From Desulfoluna butyratoxydans (lineage in GTDB: Bacteria > Desulfobacterota > Desulfobacteria > Desulfobacterales > Desulfolunaceae), in NCBI RefSeq assembly GCF_900699765.1, contig NZ_CAADHO010000007.1:62001-126000 (forward strand): a stretch of 64,000 bases of DNA, in the 5' to 3' direction. Below the pieces are notes generated by a model, which was not told where the DNA came from, did no database searches, and saw only the letters and a list, made by a program, of their open reading frames with translations. Shown one piece after another: positions 18,840-28,281 of this stretch (position 1 is its first letter; each line of letters starts with the position of its first letter). The position numbers and the translations under genes are program-made.

Positions 18840-19880
18840 ATGAAAAAACGACGAATTCTGCTGATCTGTGTTCTGTGTCTTTTCTGGGCCCATGGGAGCC
18901 TGGCAGGCACCCCGGTACCGGCGGACAAGGAGGGCTTCCCCGGAGGGTACAGCAAGGAGCGGTTCCTGACGGACAAAGCCAAGGCGGATAAAGGCGATGC
19001 CGGGGCTCAGTTCGTGATGGGCTACCTCTACCATCGCCAGGTGGTTGATTTTGTGAAGGCAGACAGCTCCAAAGCCTTTGGCTGGTATCAGAAGGCCGCC
19101 CTTCAGGGCCACCTCCAGGCCTGCCAGATGCTGGGTCTTATGTATCAGAAAGGGGACGGCACCAAGGCCGACCCGGAAGCGGCCAAACGCTACTATCAAT
19201 ATGCCGCGGATCGCGGCCTGGCCGAAGCCCGCTACGGCCTGGGTCTGCTCTATGCCGAAGGGGTGGGCGTGCCCCGTGACGAGGAGCTGGCGATTTTCTG
19301 GTTTAAAAAGGCGTCCCGCCAGAATTTTTCTCCGGCCTGTGTTGCCCTCGGGGTGATGTTCGCAGGGGGACGGGGCGTGACCAAAAACATGGAGTCGGCC
19401 TTCAACTGGTTTCTGCGATCGGCGGAGCTCGGCAACAGCGAAGGGATGCTGAGGGTGGCGGGAATGTACCGCACCGGCATCGGGGTTCCCCAGGACATCG
19501 GGATTGCCATCCGCTGGCTGGAGGAGGCCCTCAAGGTGAAGACCCGGTCTTCCCTGCTTGCCACCAACGATCTGGCCTGGATTCTGGCCACCTGCCCGGA
19601 TGTGACCTATCGGGACAGCAAGCGGGCCCTGAAACTTGCCGAACACCTCGTGGCCTCGGGCGCGACCCAGCCCAGCGCCTTGGACACCCTGGCCGCGGCC
19701 TATGCCGCCAACGGCATGTACGAAAAGGCCATCCATATCCAGGAGGATGCCATCAGGAAACTCGATGAAACCGGTGAAAAGGAGCTGGAGGCCCCCTTGC
19801 GGGAGCGGCTTGAGCTTTACAAGGCGGGAAAAGCCTGGGTGGATCCGCTGAAAACCGTGACCCAGGTGGAAAAAAAGTAA
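18840..19880 (+). CDS. Secreted Sel1-repeat (tetratricopeptide-like) protein
   Basis: 346-aa protein with a signal peptide MKKRRILLICVLCLFWAHGSLAG. It has at least five Sel1-like repeats, for example ACQMLGLMYQKGDGTKADPE and ARYGLGLLYAEGVGVPRDEE, and a C-terminal TPR-like region (AAYAANGMYEKAIHIQEDAIRKL). Such proteins are periplasmic scaffolds for protein-protein contacts. The start was set at the signal peptide; the longer frame to 18666 overlaps the preceding gene. A terminator follows. Confidence 0.88.
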   Translation: MKKRRILLICVLCLFWAHGSLAGTPVPADKEGFPGGYSKERFLTDKAKADKGDAGAQFVMGYLYHRQVVDFVKADSSKAFGWYQKAALQGHLQACQMLGLMYQKGDGTKADPEAAKRYYQYAADRGLAEARYGLGLLYAEGVGVPRDEELAIFWFKKASRQNFSPACVALGVMFAGGRGVTKNMESAFNWFLRSAELGNSEGMLRVAGMYRTGIGVPQDIGIAIRWLEEALKVKTRSSLLATNDLAWILATCPDVTYRDSKRALKLAEHLVASGATQPSALDTLAAAYAANGMYEKAIHIQEDAIRKLDETGEKELEAPLRERLELYKAGKAWVDPLKTVTQVEKK

Positions 19881-19927
19881 CGGACAGGCCGGAACAATCG
19901 CGGCCCTGTTGGTATCGAGGCCATGCA

Positions 19928-19967
19928 AAAGCCCCGGGTTCATTGAACCCGGGGCTTTGTTGTTTTT
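19928..19967. terminator. Bidirectional intrinsic terminator
   Basis: AAAGCCCCGGGTTC and GAACCCGGGGCTTT form a perfect 14-bp stem with a 3-nt loop. A T-rich tract follows on the plus strand and an A-run flanks the other side. It lies between the converging Sel1 and HD-GYP genes and can serve both. Confidence 0.92.
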
Positions 19968-19978
19968 TGGGGGGGGGC

Positions 19979-20944
19979 TTAAAGCGCCAGCTTTTCTTCC
20001 TGGAAGTCCGTGAACTCCAGGACAATGTCCTGGAAGGCCTGCTCAGCGGCCAGGAAGGCATCCACCACCTCGGGGGCGAACTGAGTGCCCCGTCCCCCCT
20101 TGATGATTTCCACGGCCACCCCGTGGGAAAAGGCAGGCTTGTAGCTCCGGTAGGTCACCAGGGCGTCGTAGACGTCTGCCAGGGCCATGAGGCGAGCGGC
20201 GATGGGAATCTCCTCTCCGGTGAGGCCGTCGGGGTAGCCGCTGCCGTCCCAGCGTTCGTGGTGGCATCCGGCGATGTCGCAGGCAATGTCCAGGAAGGGG
20301 GCTGACAGGCCCAGGAGATCCTGGGCGTTGCGAAGGGCATCGCGGCCATTGAGCGTGTGCCGCTTGACCCGTTCGTACTCCTCATCGGTGAGCTTGCCGG
20401 GTTTCAGGAGCAGGCTGTCCGAGACCCCGGCCTTGCCCAGGTCGTGCAGGGGTGCGGCCCGGAACATCATCTCGATGGTGTCCGGGGTCAGCATCTCCCT
20501 GTAGCCGGGGGTCTGGCTCAGCTCCTGGGCCAAAACCTTGACGAAGCGGGAGGTGCGCCGGATGTGATTGACGGATTCGTTGTTCCGGGTTTCGGCAAGG
20601 GAGCCCATGGCCAGGAGAACGACGTCCCTGACGGCGGTGAGATCGCGGATCCCTTCGGTATCTTCCTGGGCCGGTGCCTCTTCAAGGGACCTGAGGACGA
20701 GGACCGGGACGTTTTGATCGGTCCCCCTGTTTTTGAGTTGTCGGCTGATCTCCCTGGCCTCGGCATCGGCCGAGCGGGTATCCAGGAGGATCAGGTCCGG
20801 AGGGGTGGCGGACGCAGCGAGTTGCAGTGCCGATTCACTGCATGTGGCTGTTCGGGTGGTGCATGTGTCCTTGAGTAACCCCAGGAGCCGCTGGGTGGTT
20901 TCGGGCATGTCATCAACAATCAACACGGTTTTTTTCTCCATCAT
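19979..20944 (-). CDS. Response regulator with HD-GYP domain (c-di-GMP phosphodiesterase)
   Basis: 321 aa. The N-terminal receiver (residues 3-115) keeps the acidic VDD pair and the LLD phosphosite, but the usual lysine strand is replaced by VLVLRS, so phospho-signalling may be altered. The HD-GYP domain (about 130-310) has HDLGK and HHERWDGSGYPDGLTGEEIP intact, predicting c-di-GMP hydrolysis to GMP. The ATG at 20944 has GGGAGGACAC upstream at good spacing. It lies 180 bp downstream of the sensor operon on the same strand and may be a later output of it. Confidence 0.92.
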   Translation of the reverse strand: MMEKKTVLIVDDMPETTQRLLGLLKDTCTTRTATCSESALQLAASATPPDLILLDTRSADAEAREISRQLKNRGTDQNVPVLVLRSLEEAPAQEDTEGIRDLTAVRDVVLLAMGSLAETRNNESVNHIRRTSRFVKVLAQELSQTPGYREMLTPDTIEMMFRAAPLHDLGKAGVSDSLLLKPGKLTDEEYERVKRHTLNGRDALRNAQDLLGLSAPFLDIACDIAGCHHERWDGSGYPDGLTGEEIPIAARLMALADVYDALVTYRSYKPAFSHGVAVEIIKGGRGTQFAPEVVDAFLAAEQAFQDIVLEFTDFQEEKLAL

Positions 20945-21126
20945 GTCGTGTCCTCCCGGGAAAGGATTGATGCGTTAAAAAAACAACCTGTGCGTGAGAT
21001 CGTCTCGCGACAACTTTGATAATATCATTCTGAATTCAAAGGATAAAGGAAAAGCATGAATCCGGTGGAAGACGGCCCCGGGGCATTGACAACCGACGAC
21101 GGCGTCGAACCTGGGCCGTCGGGTTT

Positions 21127-22746
21127 TCAGGCGGTCATGGAAAAGGAGCGCTGGGCTTCGTGGAGCAGCCCTTCGGCGGTGCCCGGCATGCCCGGGGGGA
21201 GCATGCCGATACCCGCTTCCAGGGAGAGGTTGAAGCGGAAGGCGTTGAACACAAAGTCCCGTTGGGTGATGGCATCGGTGAACCGGTGGGAGATGCGCGG
21301 GACCTCCGGGTCGGTGATGCCGCTCAAGAGGACGGCAAAGGTGGCGTTGTCGAAGCGGGCGGCCAAATCGTCGGAGCGGGTCATGTCCCCCAGCAGGCTC
21401 CCCACGATGCCCAGGACCATGTCACCGGCCTCGGAGCCGTAGGTGGCGGTGACCTCATCGAAGCTGGTGAGGTGGAGCAGCAGCAGGGCGAGCCCCTGGC
21501 CCATGCGGTGGGCACGCTTGACCTCCCGGTGGAGCAGGTTTTCAAAGCACTGGCGGGTGTAAAGGCCCGTGCAGGGGTCCCGCAGGGAGGCTTCGTCGGC
21601 CCGGTCCATGGCCGCCAGGGTGGAGCCTGAGACCACGGTGTCCAGGGCGCGGTGAAGCAGGGTACGGATGAGGTCCGGGGTGATGCTGGCGCGATCCAGC
21701 ACCTCCAGGGCGCCCTGGCGGATGAGGCGTGAGACGGTGAGCTCGTCGGTCCCTTCGGTGATGATGACAAAAAGCGGGCGCTGGGCAGGGGGGGTGAGGT
21801 TCCGGGCCAGGTCCTCGGCAGCGCCGTCCGGCAGGGGGCGGGAGATGAACAGGAGGTCCCGGCTGTTTTTTTCCAGGGCCTCCTTGGCGCCCCTGGTGTC
21901 CTCCACACAGGTGACGTCCAGGCGGTCCAGGGTGTTGAGGGCCTTTACCAGCGGAGAGCCTTCGCGGCCGTCCCTGCCCACCACGAGAATGCGGATGGTC
22001 TGGTCCAGGTCGATGATGGAGGAGACCCCGGGGTAGTCCCGGGTGTCGTCCACCTGGAGGGTCTGGATTTTGCGGGTGATCCCTGCGATGCGGCGGCCGG
22101 ACTCCTCGATGCGCTCCATGTAAAGGGGCAGTTTGTCCGGGGCCTCCCTGTGGATGTTCATGAGCTGGATGTTGCCCTGGAGGGCCATGAGGGGCTGGCT
22201 CAGCTCGTGGGCCATGGCCCCTGCCATCTGCAGGAGCACCTTCAGGCGCTCTTCCCGGAGTTTTTTCTTCTGGTGGATCTGGATCTGGGAGTTGGCCTCT
22301 TTGAGGGTGTCCACGGTCTCGGAGAGCTCCCGGGTGGTGGCCAGGAGGGATTGCTGGTACTGGTGCAGCTCCAGGAAGACGTTGACCTTGCGGACGAGGG
22401 TTTCCGGGTCCAGGGGCTTGGAGAGGTAGTCCACGGCCCCGGCGTCGTAGCCCTTGAAGATGTGCTGGGTATCGGTGTTGATGGCCGTGACGAAGATGAT
22501 GGGGATGCGGCAGGTGTCCGGATTGCCGCGGATGAGCTCGGCGGTCTCAAAACCGTCCATCTCCGGCATCTGAACATCCATGAGGATCAGGGCCACCGGA
22601 TGGTCCAGCAACAGCCCCAGGGCTTCGTTGCCCGATGTGGCGGTGAGGATGGTGAGGTGGGGACGGGCCAGCACGTGTTTGAGGGCGAGGAGGTTCTCCT
22701 CCAGGTCGTCCACCAGCAGAATCTGTTGGGTTGCATGGTTCATCAT
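21127..22746 (-). CDS. REC-HisKA-pseudoREC-degenerate GGDEF protein
   Basis: 539 aa. Residues 8-125 are a canonical receiver with Asp57 (LILMDVQMPEMDG) and YLSKPLDP. Residues 165-235 form a HisKA dimerisation helix pair with His180 in AMAHELSQPL, but no ATPase domain follows. Residues 252-370 look like a second receiver whose phosphosite is Ser (LLFISRPLPDG). Residues 385-535 resemble GGDEF, but the signature reads RFDNATF, so cyclase activity is not expected. Its start overlaps the cheR stop (ATGATGA), making it the last gene of the four-gene operon. It probably acts by protein contact rather than by making c-di-GMP. Confidence 0.85.
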   Translation of the reverse strand: MMNHATQQILLVDDLEENLLALKHVLARPHLTILTATSGNEALGLLLDHPVALILMDVQMPEMDGFETAELIRGNPDTCRIPIIFVTAINTDTQHIFKGYDAGAVDYLSKPLDPETLVRKVNVFLELHQYQQSLLATTRELSETVDTLKEANSQIQIHQKKKLREERLKVLLQMAGAMAHELSQPLMALQGNIQLMNIHREAPDKLPLYMERIEESGRRIAGITRKIQTLQVDDTRDYPGVSSIIDLDQTIRILVVGRDGREGSPLVKALNTLDRLDVTCVEDTRGAKEALEKNSRDLLFISRPLPDGAAEDLARNLTPPAQRPLFVIITEGTDELTVSRLIRQGALEVLDRASITPDLIRTLLHRALDTVVSGSTLAAMDRADEASLRDPCTGLYTRQCFENLLHREVKRAHRMGQGLALLLLHLTSFDEVTATYGSEAGDMVLGIVGSLLGDMTRSDDLAARFDNATFAVLLSGITDPEVPRISHRFTDAITQRDFVFNAFRFNLSLEAGIGMLPPGMPGTAEGLLHEAQRSFSMTA

Positions 22747-23657
22747 GGGGTAATCACTCCGGTTGAGTCGATGCCGGGGGCATGGTCCGGCGACACCACA
22801 GGCTCACTGCCAGGGGACGGTGTCTCTTTTTTCTGGTAAATCTTCTCCTTGGCAACCACCGGTGCCATGTGGTCTGCCCAGGCGGTGATGCTCATGGACT
22901 CGCCGGTCCCCAGGCCGAAAAATCCGTCCGGGGCCAGGCTGTCGAAGAAGGTGCCGATGACCCGGTTGCGCAACGGGGGGCTGAAGTAGATCAGGACGTT
23001 GCGGCAGAGGATCAGGTCCATCTCTCCGAAGTGGCTGTCGGAGACCAGGTTGTGATCGGAAAAGCGGATGGTGTCCTTGATGGCCCGGTTCATGATGACG
23101 TTGTCGTACCGGGCCGTGTAATGGTCCACCAGGCAGCCGCACCCACCGGAGAGCAGGTGGTTCCGTGTGTACGAGCGGATGCTTTCGATGGGGTAGATGC
23201 CCTCCCTGGCCGTGCGCAGGACCCGTTCGTTGAAGTCCGTGGCGTAGATGCGGAACCGGCCGGCAAGCCCCTCTTCCTGAAGGAGGATGGCCATGGAGTA
23301 GGCCTCCTCTCCCGTGGCGCACCCCGCCACCCAGACACGGATAAAGGGGCGCTCGGCGAGCTTGGGCACCACGTGCTCCCGGAGGGCTTTGAAAAAGTGG
23401 GGGTCCCGGAACATCTCGGTGACGTTGATGGAGAGGTCGGCCAGCACGGTTTCAAAAAAGGACCGGTCGTTTAATACCCGGTACTGCATTTCAGAAAAAC
23501 AGGTGAGGCCCGAGCGTTTCAGCCGGTTTTTCAACCGCCTGCACAGGGAGCCTGCGGCGTATTGCTGAAAATCGTAGCCGTACTTCCGGTGGATGGCGTA
23601 GAGCAGGCACGCCATTTCAATGGCCTCGTTGTCGGTGAGGGACGGAGCCGCTGCCAT
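22743..23657 (-). CDS. cheR: CheR-type protein-glutamate methyltransferase
   Basis: 304-aa SAM-dependent methyltransferase. The N-terminal helical CheR domain is followed by the SAM loop VWVAGCATGEEAYSMAILL, RIYATDFNERVL and the CRNVLIYFSPPLRNRV catalytic-domain strand. A C-terminal tail of about 40 residues has no TPR. The start MAAAPSLTDNE is set by AAAGGGGG upstream, 10 bp after the kinase stop; it overlaps the next gene by 4 bp. There is no CheB methylesterase and no MCP in the window, so the target is likely not classical chemotaxis. Confidence 0.9.
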   Translation of the reverse strand: MAAAPSLTDNEAIEMACLLYAIHRKYGYDFQQYAAGSLCRRLKNRLKRSGLTCFSEMQYRVLNDRSFFETVLADLSINVTEMFRDPHFFKALREHVVPKLAERPFIRVWVAGCATGEEAYSMAILLQEEGLAGRFRIYATDFNERVLRTAREGIYPIESIRSYTRNHLLSGGCGCLVDHYTARYDNVIMNRAIKDTIRFSDHNLVSDSHFGEMDLILCRNVLIYFSPPLRNRVIGTFFDSLAPDGFFGLGTGESMSITAWADHMAPVVAKEKIYQKKETPSPGSEPVVSPDHAPGIDSTGVITP

Positions 23658-23667
23658 GGGTCCCCCT

Positions 23668-26600
23668 TTACACATAGAGCCAGACCCGGAGCATGGAGAG
23701 AAGCTTGTCCGGGTCCACGGGTTTGGGCATGTAGTCGTTGGCTCCGGCCTCGATGCTTGCCGTGCGGTCTTCGGCCATGGCCTTGGCCGTGAGGGCGATG
23801 ATGGGGAGCTCCTTGTGTTCGGCGTCCTTTCGAATGGCCCGAATGGCCTGGTAGCCGTCCATTTCCGGCATCATGATATCCATGAGCACAAGGTCCACAT
23901 CCGGGGTCTCCTTAAGGCGTGTCAATCCTTCCCGGCCGTTTCGTCCCACCACCACATCCATCCCTTTTTCATGGAGAAGCCGTTTGAGGGCAAAGACGTT
24001 ACGCATGTCGTCGTCCACGATGAGGACCTTGCGGCCGCTGAGGATCGACTCTTTGTCGTGGCACAGGGGGCGGTCCTGGTTCATGGGGCCCGGCAGGGTG
24101 GATTCCACCCCGTGGAGGAAGAGGGTGGCTTCGTCCAGGTTCCGGTGCATGGCCTCAAGGCCCGCGTCCCCGGCGGGGTGTTCTTCGTTTTGCGCCGTCA
24201 CGGAGCCCGAGGCCGTGGCCCGGTGGGTTGCGTCGATTTCGGAGAGCACTTCGTGCAGGTGCTCCAGGCTCACCGGTTTGGCGTGGAAACCGGCGACGCC
24301 CATGTCCATGGCTTTTCCCTTCTGGTCCCTGGAGGAGATGACGTGCACGGGGATGGCGGCGGTCACCGGATTGGTTTTGAGCCGGTTGAAGACGTCCCAT
24401 CCGTTCATGCGGGGCAGGGTGATGTCGAGGATGATGGCCGTGGGGCAGAAAAAGTCGGCAAAGTGAAGGCCTGTCTCCCCCTCTTCGGTGACCAGGGTGT
24501 CGAAGCCCTTTTCCCGGGCCAGCTTGACGAGTAGGGATGCAAAGGTCACGTCATCCTCGATGATGAGCAGGGACTTGTCCCCGGGCTTGGGCTGCATTGC
24601 AGCGGCCTCCGCAGAAGACCGCTCAAAGGGCGCGGGTGCCGTGGCTGTCCGGGGCCTTTGGGCGGGAATGGCCGCCGGGGTGACGGGGGAGGCCTTTGTT
24701 GCCCCAGTGCAGGGGAGCAAGAGGGTAAAGCAGCTGCCGACCCCCTGCTCGCTGGAGAGGTGGAGAGAGCCGCCCAGGAGGCCGGACAGCTCCCGGGAGA
24801 TGGTCAGGCCGAGGCCGGTTCCGTAGTATTGTTTGCTTTCGGTGCCGTCCACCTGGCAGAAGGCTTCGAACACATGGGCGTGCTTCTCTTTGGGGATGCC
24901 GATGCCCGTGTCGGTGACGCGAAAAGCCAGGGCCGAGTCCGCAGGCAGGCTGGCGCCGGACGGGAGCTCCTGGGGGGAGGGCATGGTGATGCTGAGGCTC
25001 ACCGAGCCTGTGTCCGTGAACTTCAGGGCGTTGGTCAGAAGGTTCTTGAGGATCTGTTCCAGCCTCTGGCGATCGGTCTCAACGGTATCGGGTACCTCCG
25101 GGGCGAGGCTTAAGGTAAAGGCGAGGCCTTTTTCTTCGGCCAGGGGATGAAACATGCGCCGAAGGCTCTCCACCAGGGCGGACAGGGGCGTGGGGGAGAG
25201 GGTCACGGTCATGCCGCCCGCTTCGATTTTGGAGAGGTCCAGGATTTCGTTGATGAGGGTCAGGAGCTGAGAGCCGGAGGAGTGAATGGTTCCGGCAAAC
25301 TCCACCTGGTCGTCGGTGAGGTTTCGTTCCGCGTTCTCTTCCATCATGCGTGAGAGCAGCAGGATGCTGTTCAAGGGGGTTCTGAGTTCGTGGGAGATGG
25401 TGGCCAGGAACTGGGACTTGTAGCTGTAGGAGAGCTCAAGGTCTTTGGCCTTCTGTCGGATCAGGACCCCGGCCTCTTCGAGTTCGATGTTTTTCTTTTT
25501 GATGCTCTCCTTCTGTTCCTCCAGCTGCTGGGTCTGCTCTTCGAGTTCCTGATTGATCTGCTGGAGGGTCTCCTGCTGGAGTTCGAGCTCTTCGGCCTGT
25601 TTGCGCGTCTGGTGCAACAGGGCTTCGGTGCGGATGCGTCCCTGGGTGGAGTCCACGGCCACAGCGATCTGCTTGTTCATCAGGTCGAGGAACCTCAGGT
25701 CCTGGCGGGAAAAGGGGCCGAGGCCCGCCAGCTCCACCACACACAGGCTTTTTTCGTTGTGAAGGCAGGGCTGGATGACCACCTCACAGGGGTACGCATC
25801 CAGGAGGCCGGAGTGGATGGGCAGGTAATCCGCGGGCACATCGGTGATGCGCAACCGGCTGCCGGAAACAGCCGCCTCCCCCACAAGGCCTTCGCCCAGG
25901 GGGATGGGGGGCGCTTCTCCGTCGGGGGCGGCTCCGGCAAATCCGCCGATGCAGACAAGCACGCCTTCGTCCACGAGATAGATCCGCCCGGCCTGGGCAT
26001 CCAGGTAGTTGGACAAAAAGTGGATGATCTGCCTGCCGAGCTCTTCCATGGAGAGGTCTCCCTGGATGCGCCTGTGGAATTCGCTCTGGCCGATGCTGAG
26101 CCAGTTCTGACGCTGGATTTTTTTCCGGGAACGGGAGAGCTCCTCGTTGACGCTGTGGAGGTGGTCCCTCTGTTTTTCCAGCACTTCGTGCTGTTTCTGG
26201 AGTTCCTCCCGCACCCGTTCGTGTTCCTCGATTTCCCGGGTGAGTACCTGGTTGGTCCGGGTGAGCTCCTCTTCGTTGGACTCCAGGCGTTTTTTGCTGA
26301 CCGTGGTCTCGGCAAGGCGCTTTGTCATGTGGTTGAAGTCCTGCATGAGCTCGCCGATATCCCCGGAGGCGTTGTTGTCCAGCCGGATGGTGAAGTCGCC
26401 GTTGCGGATCTGCTGGGTGGCGTGTTTGAGCTGGTTGACGGCCCGGGAAAAGTAAGCGCTTGCCCAGTTGGCCAAGGCAAGGACCACCGGCAGCCCCAGG
26501 AGCATGCAGAAGAGGATAAACCGTTTGAAGGTGCTGAGAAGGTGCTGGGCCCGGTTGATAAAGTAAAGGGCTGTGCCCTGGGATGTCTTTTGGGTTTCCA

Positions 26601-27231
26601 GAAATGAGGGGGCCAGCTCATCCATGTTGATGACCGTGGCCACGGCCATGGGCAGGCCCTCGGCCGTGGTGCGCATCACCGGGGCGATGAAGGTGAACTT
26701 GCGGCGTGTCTGGCCCGATTCCTCCCTCCAGGAGAAGTAGCCCGAGGCGTATTTTCCCCCCAGGCTCGACGAGATGATGGCGAAAAATTCATCGGATGCT
26801 TCGTCGATGTGCGCAAAGGAGGTGTTCTCCAGGGCCTTGAGCGGGTGGAAGAGGGTGGTGCCTTCCCGGGTGTCGATGAGGGTGGTGTAGCCGTTTTTTT
26901 CAATGGGCTGAAGGGCGATGCTTCGGAACCGGGGATCCTTCTGGAGGTCGGCCAGGGTGAGGGTGGGGCGCAGCTCCAGGTAGAGCTCGATCTGGAGGGC
27001 CACGTCCATGGATTTTTGCCGCACGCTTTTGGCAAGGGTGTCGGTGAGGAGCTGTTCGCGCTGCTGTTGCAGGTCTCCCAGGCCTTTTTGGATGGTTTCA
27101 TTGGTCCGCTGGGGAAGGTCCCGGGTGATGAGGGTGATGGCAATGCCGAAGATGGCAATGGGCAGGATGCCTGCGATGAAGGTGATGGCCATCAGCCTGG
27201 AGCTGTATTTTTTTGGAAACAACTGGATCAT
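23668..27231 (-). CDS. Hybrid sensor histidine kinase with two C-terminal receivers
   Basis: 1187 aa. TM1 is at about 13-35, a periplasmic Cache-like sensor at 36-235 (YTTLIDTREGTTLFHP), TM2 at 237-260 and HAMP at 258-312. A coiled coil (313-380), GAF domain (390-530) and second coiled coil (535-600) follow. HisKA has His614 in TISHELRTPL. HATPase_c follows with NLLTNALKF, DTGIGIPKEK and GTGLGLTISREL, then two receivers (about 890-1010, LDITLPRMNG; and 1070-1187, LMDIMMPEMDG). The start MIQLFPKK is preferred by its GAAGG site; an ATG at 27261 would add ten residues. It lies between the binding protein and cheR genes in one operon. Confidence 0.92.
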   Translation of the reverse strand: MIQLFPKKYSSRLMAITFIAGILPIAIFGIAITLITRDLPQRTNETIQKGLGDLQQQREQLLTDTLAKSVRQKSMDVALQIELYLELRPTLTLADLQKDPRFRSIALQPIEKNGYTTLIDTREGTTLFHPLKALENTSFAHIDEASDEFFAIISSSLGGKYASGYFSWREESGQTRRKFTFIAPVMRTTAEGLPMAVATVINMDELAPSFLETQKTSQGTALYFINRAQHLLSTFKRFILFCMLLGLPVVLALANWASAYFSRAVNQLKHATQQIRNGDFTIRLDNNASGDIGELMQDFNHMTKRLAETTVSKKRLESNEEELTRTNQVLTREIEEHERVREELQKQHEVLEKQRDHLHSVNEELSRSRKKIQRQNWLSIGQSEFHRRIQGDLSMEELGRQIIHFLSNYLDAQAGRIYLVDEGVLVCIGGFAGAAPDGEAPPIPLGEGLVGEAAVSGSRLRITDVPADYLPIHSGLLDAYPCEVVIQPCLHNEKSLCVVELAGLGPFSRQDLRFLDLMNKQIAVAVDSTQGRIRTEALLHQTRKQAEELELQQETLQQINQELEEQTQQLEEQKESIKKKNIELEEAGVLIRQKAKDLELSYSYKSQFLATISHELRTPLNSILLLSRMMEENAERNLTDDQVEFAGTIHSSGSQLLTLINEILDLSKIEAGGMTVTLSPTPLSALVESLRRMFHPLAEEKGLAFTLSLAPEVPDTVETDRQRLEQILKNLLTNALKFTDTGSVSLSITMPSPQELPSGASLPADSALAFRVTDTGIGIPKEKHAHVFEAFCQVDGTESKQYYGTGLGLTISRELSGLLGGSLHLSSEQGVGSCFTLLLPCTGATKASPVTPAAIPAQRPRTATAPAPFERSSAEAAAMQPKPGDKSLLIIEDDVTFASLLVKLAREKGFDTLVTEEGETGLHFADFFCPTAIILDITLPRMNGWDVFNRLKTNPVTAAIPVHVISSRDQKGKAMDMGVAGFHAKPVSLEHLHEVLSEIDATHRATASGSVTAQNEEHPAGDAGLEAMHRNLDEATLFLHGVESTLPGPMNQDRPLCHDKESILSGRKVLIVDDDMRNVFALKRLLHEKGMDVVVGRNGREGLTRLKETPDVDLVLMDIMMPEMDGYQAIRAIRKDAEHKELPIIALTAKAMAEDRTASIEAGANDYMPKPVDPDKLLSMLRVWLYV

Positions 27232-27285
27232 GTATTTGCAAGCCTTCGGGGACCGGGGCATTGCATGGTGCCCCGGTCGGTGAGG

Positions 27286-28281
27286 TTATTCGTAAATGTT
27301 GTCGGCCATCAGGATCGCGTTGCGATGGATGGGGATGTTCAAATCTCTGGCTTTTTTGAGATTGATGGTGAGCTCATGGAGCTGGGGGCTTTGCGGATGA
27401 ATGGAGCCCGCGCTGAGCCCGGCCAGGATTTTTTCCACCGGGCTTTTGACCTGTTTGCCGGTCTCGGCAAAATTGCAATGGACGGCCATGAGGGTAAAGC
27501 CCTGCCTGACCTGTTCCCCGCCCACGCCGATGAGGGGGACCCCGCCTTTGTCGGTGACGGAGGTGATGCGGCGCATGTTGGTGGGAAGGTTGAGGATGGC
27601 GTCGGCCGGGATATAGATGGCGTCCGTGGTACCCGCCAGCTCCGCGGCCCGTGCATCCAGGGTGTCCAGCTCCGATTTATCAAGGGCCACCTTCACCACC
27701 TGCCAGCCCAGGGAGTCTGCGGCCGCAGCGGTTTCGTGTGCCGTGGCCGTTGCGGCAAGGGTCTCGGAGCAGTAGAGGATCCCCAGGCGGGAGATCCCGG
27801 GCATGATCTGTTTGGCGGAAAGGAGCTGGATGCGGGCAGGAACCCGCATGCTGACGCCCGTGAGGTTGGGGCCGAAGCCCGTGGTGTCCGGGATGATGCC
27901 CGTTGCGTCCGGGGCCGCCACCAGGGTGTAGACGATGGGTATATCGGGGGCCTCCTCCATGGCCAGGAGGGTGCCGGCGGTGCCCAGGGTAATCAGCAGG
28001 TCCACCTTCTGGCGTTTGAACTCCCGGATGGCTGATAGGGCCATTTCCCGGCTCTGCTCGGCGTTGTGGACGGTGAGGGTGAGGTTCTCTCCGTTTTTGA
28101 GCCCGATGGAGGCAAGGCCCGACTGGACCCCTTCCCTTGCGAGGCGGAACGGGGGAACCTGTTCGGTCCACTGGAGGACACCGATATGGGGGCCCTTGCG
28201 CCTCTCCAGGTCAATGACGCCCCCGGAGACGACAACCAGGGCAAGGATGACGGCGGTCAGGTAGATCAGATGTTTGTTCAC
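27286..28281 (-). CDS. ABC-type substrate-binding protein (ABC_sub_bind/TrpX-like), sensor-associated
   Basis: 331-aa binding protein of the family seen in tryptophan/tyrosine-type ABC importers: GPHIGVLQWTEQVPPFRLAREGVQSGL, DLLITLGTAGTLLAMEEAPDIPIVYT and GVGGEQVRQGFTLMAVHCNFAETGKQ. The N-terminal hydrophobic stretch (HLIYLTAVILALVVVSG) may be a signal peptide or an uncleaved anchor. The GTG start at 28281 has GGAGTGA upstream; the longer frame to 28521 is rejected. No permease or ATPase gene is nearby, and it is 54 bp ahead of the hybrid kinase, so it is likely the ligand receptor for that kinase. Confidence 0.88.
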   Translation of the reverse strand: MNKHLIYLTAVILALVVVSGGVIDLERRKGPHIGVLQWTEQVPPFRLAREGVQSGLASIGLKNGENLTLTVHNAEQSREMALSAIREFKRQKVDLLITLGTAGTLLAMEEAPDIPIVYTLVAAPDATGIIPDTTGFGPNLTGVSMRVPARIQLLSAKQIMPGISRLGILYCSETLAATATAHETAAAADSLGWQVVKVALDKSELDTLDARAAELAGTTDAIYIPADAILNLPTNMRRITSVTDKGGVPLIGVGGEQVRQGFTLMAVHCNFAETGKQVKSPVEKILAGLSAGSIHPQSPQLHELTINLKKARDLNIPIHRNAILMADNIYE

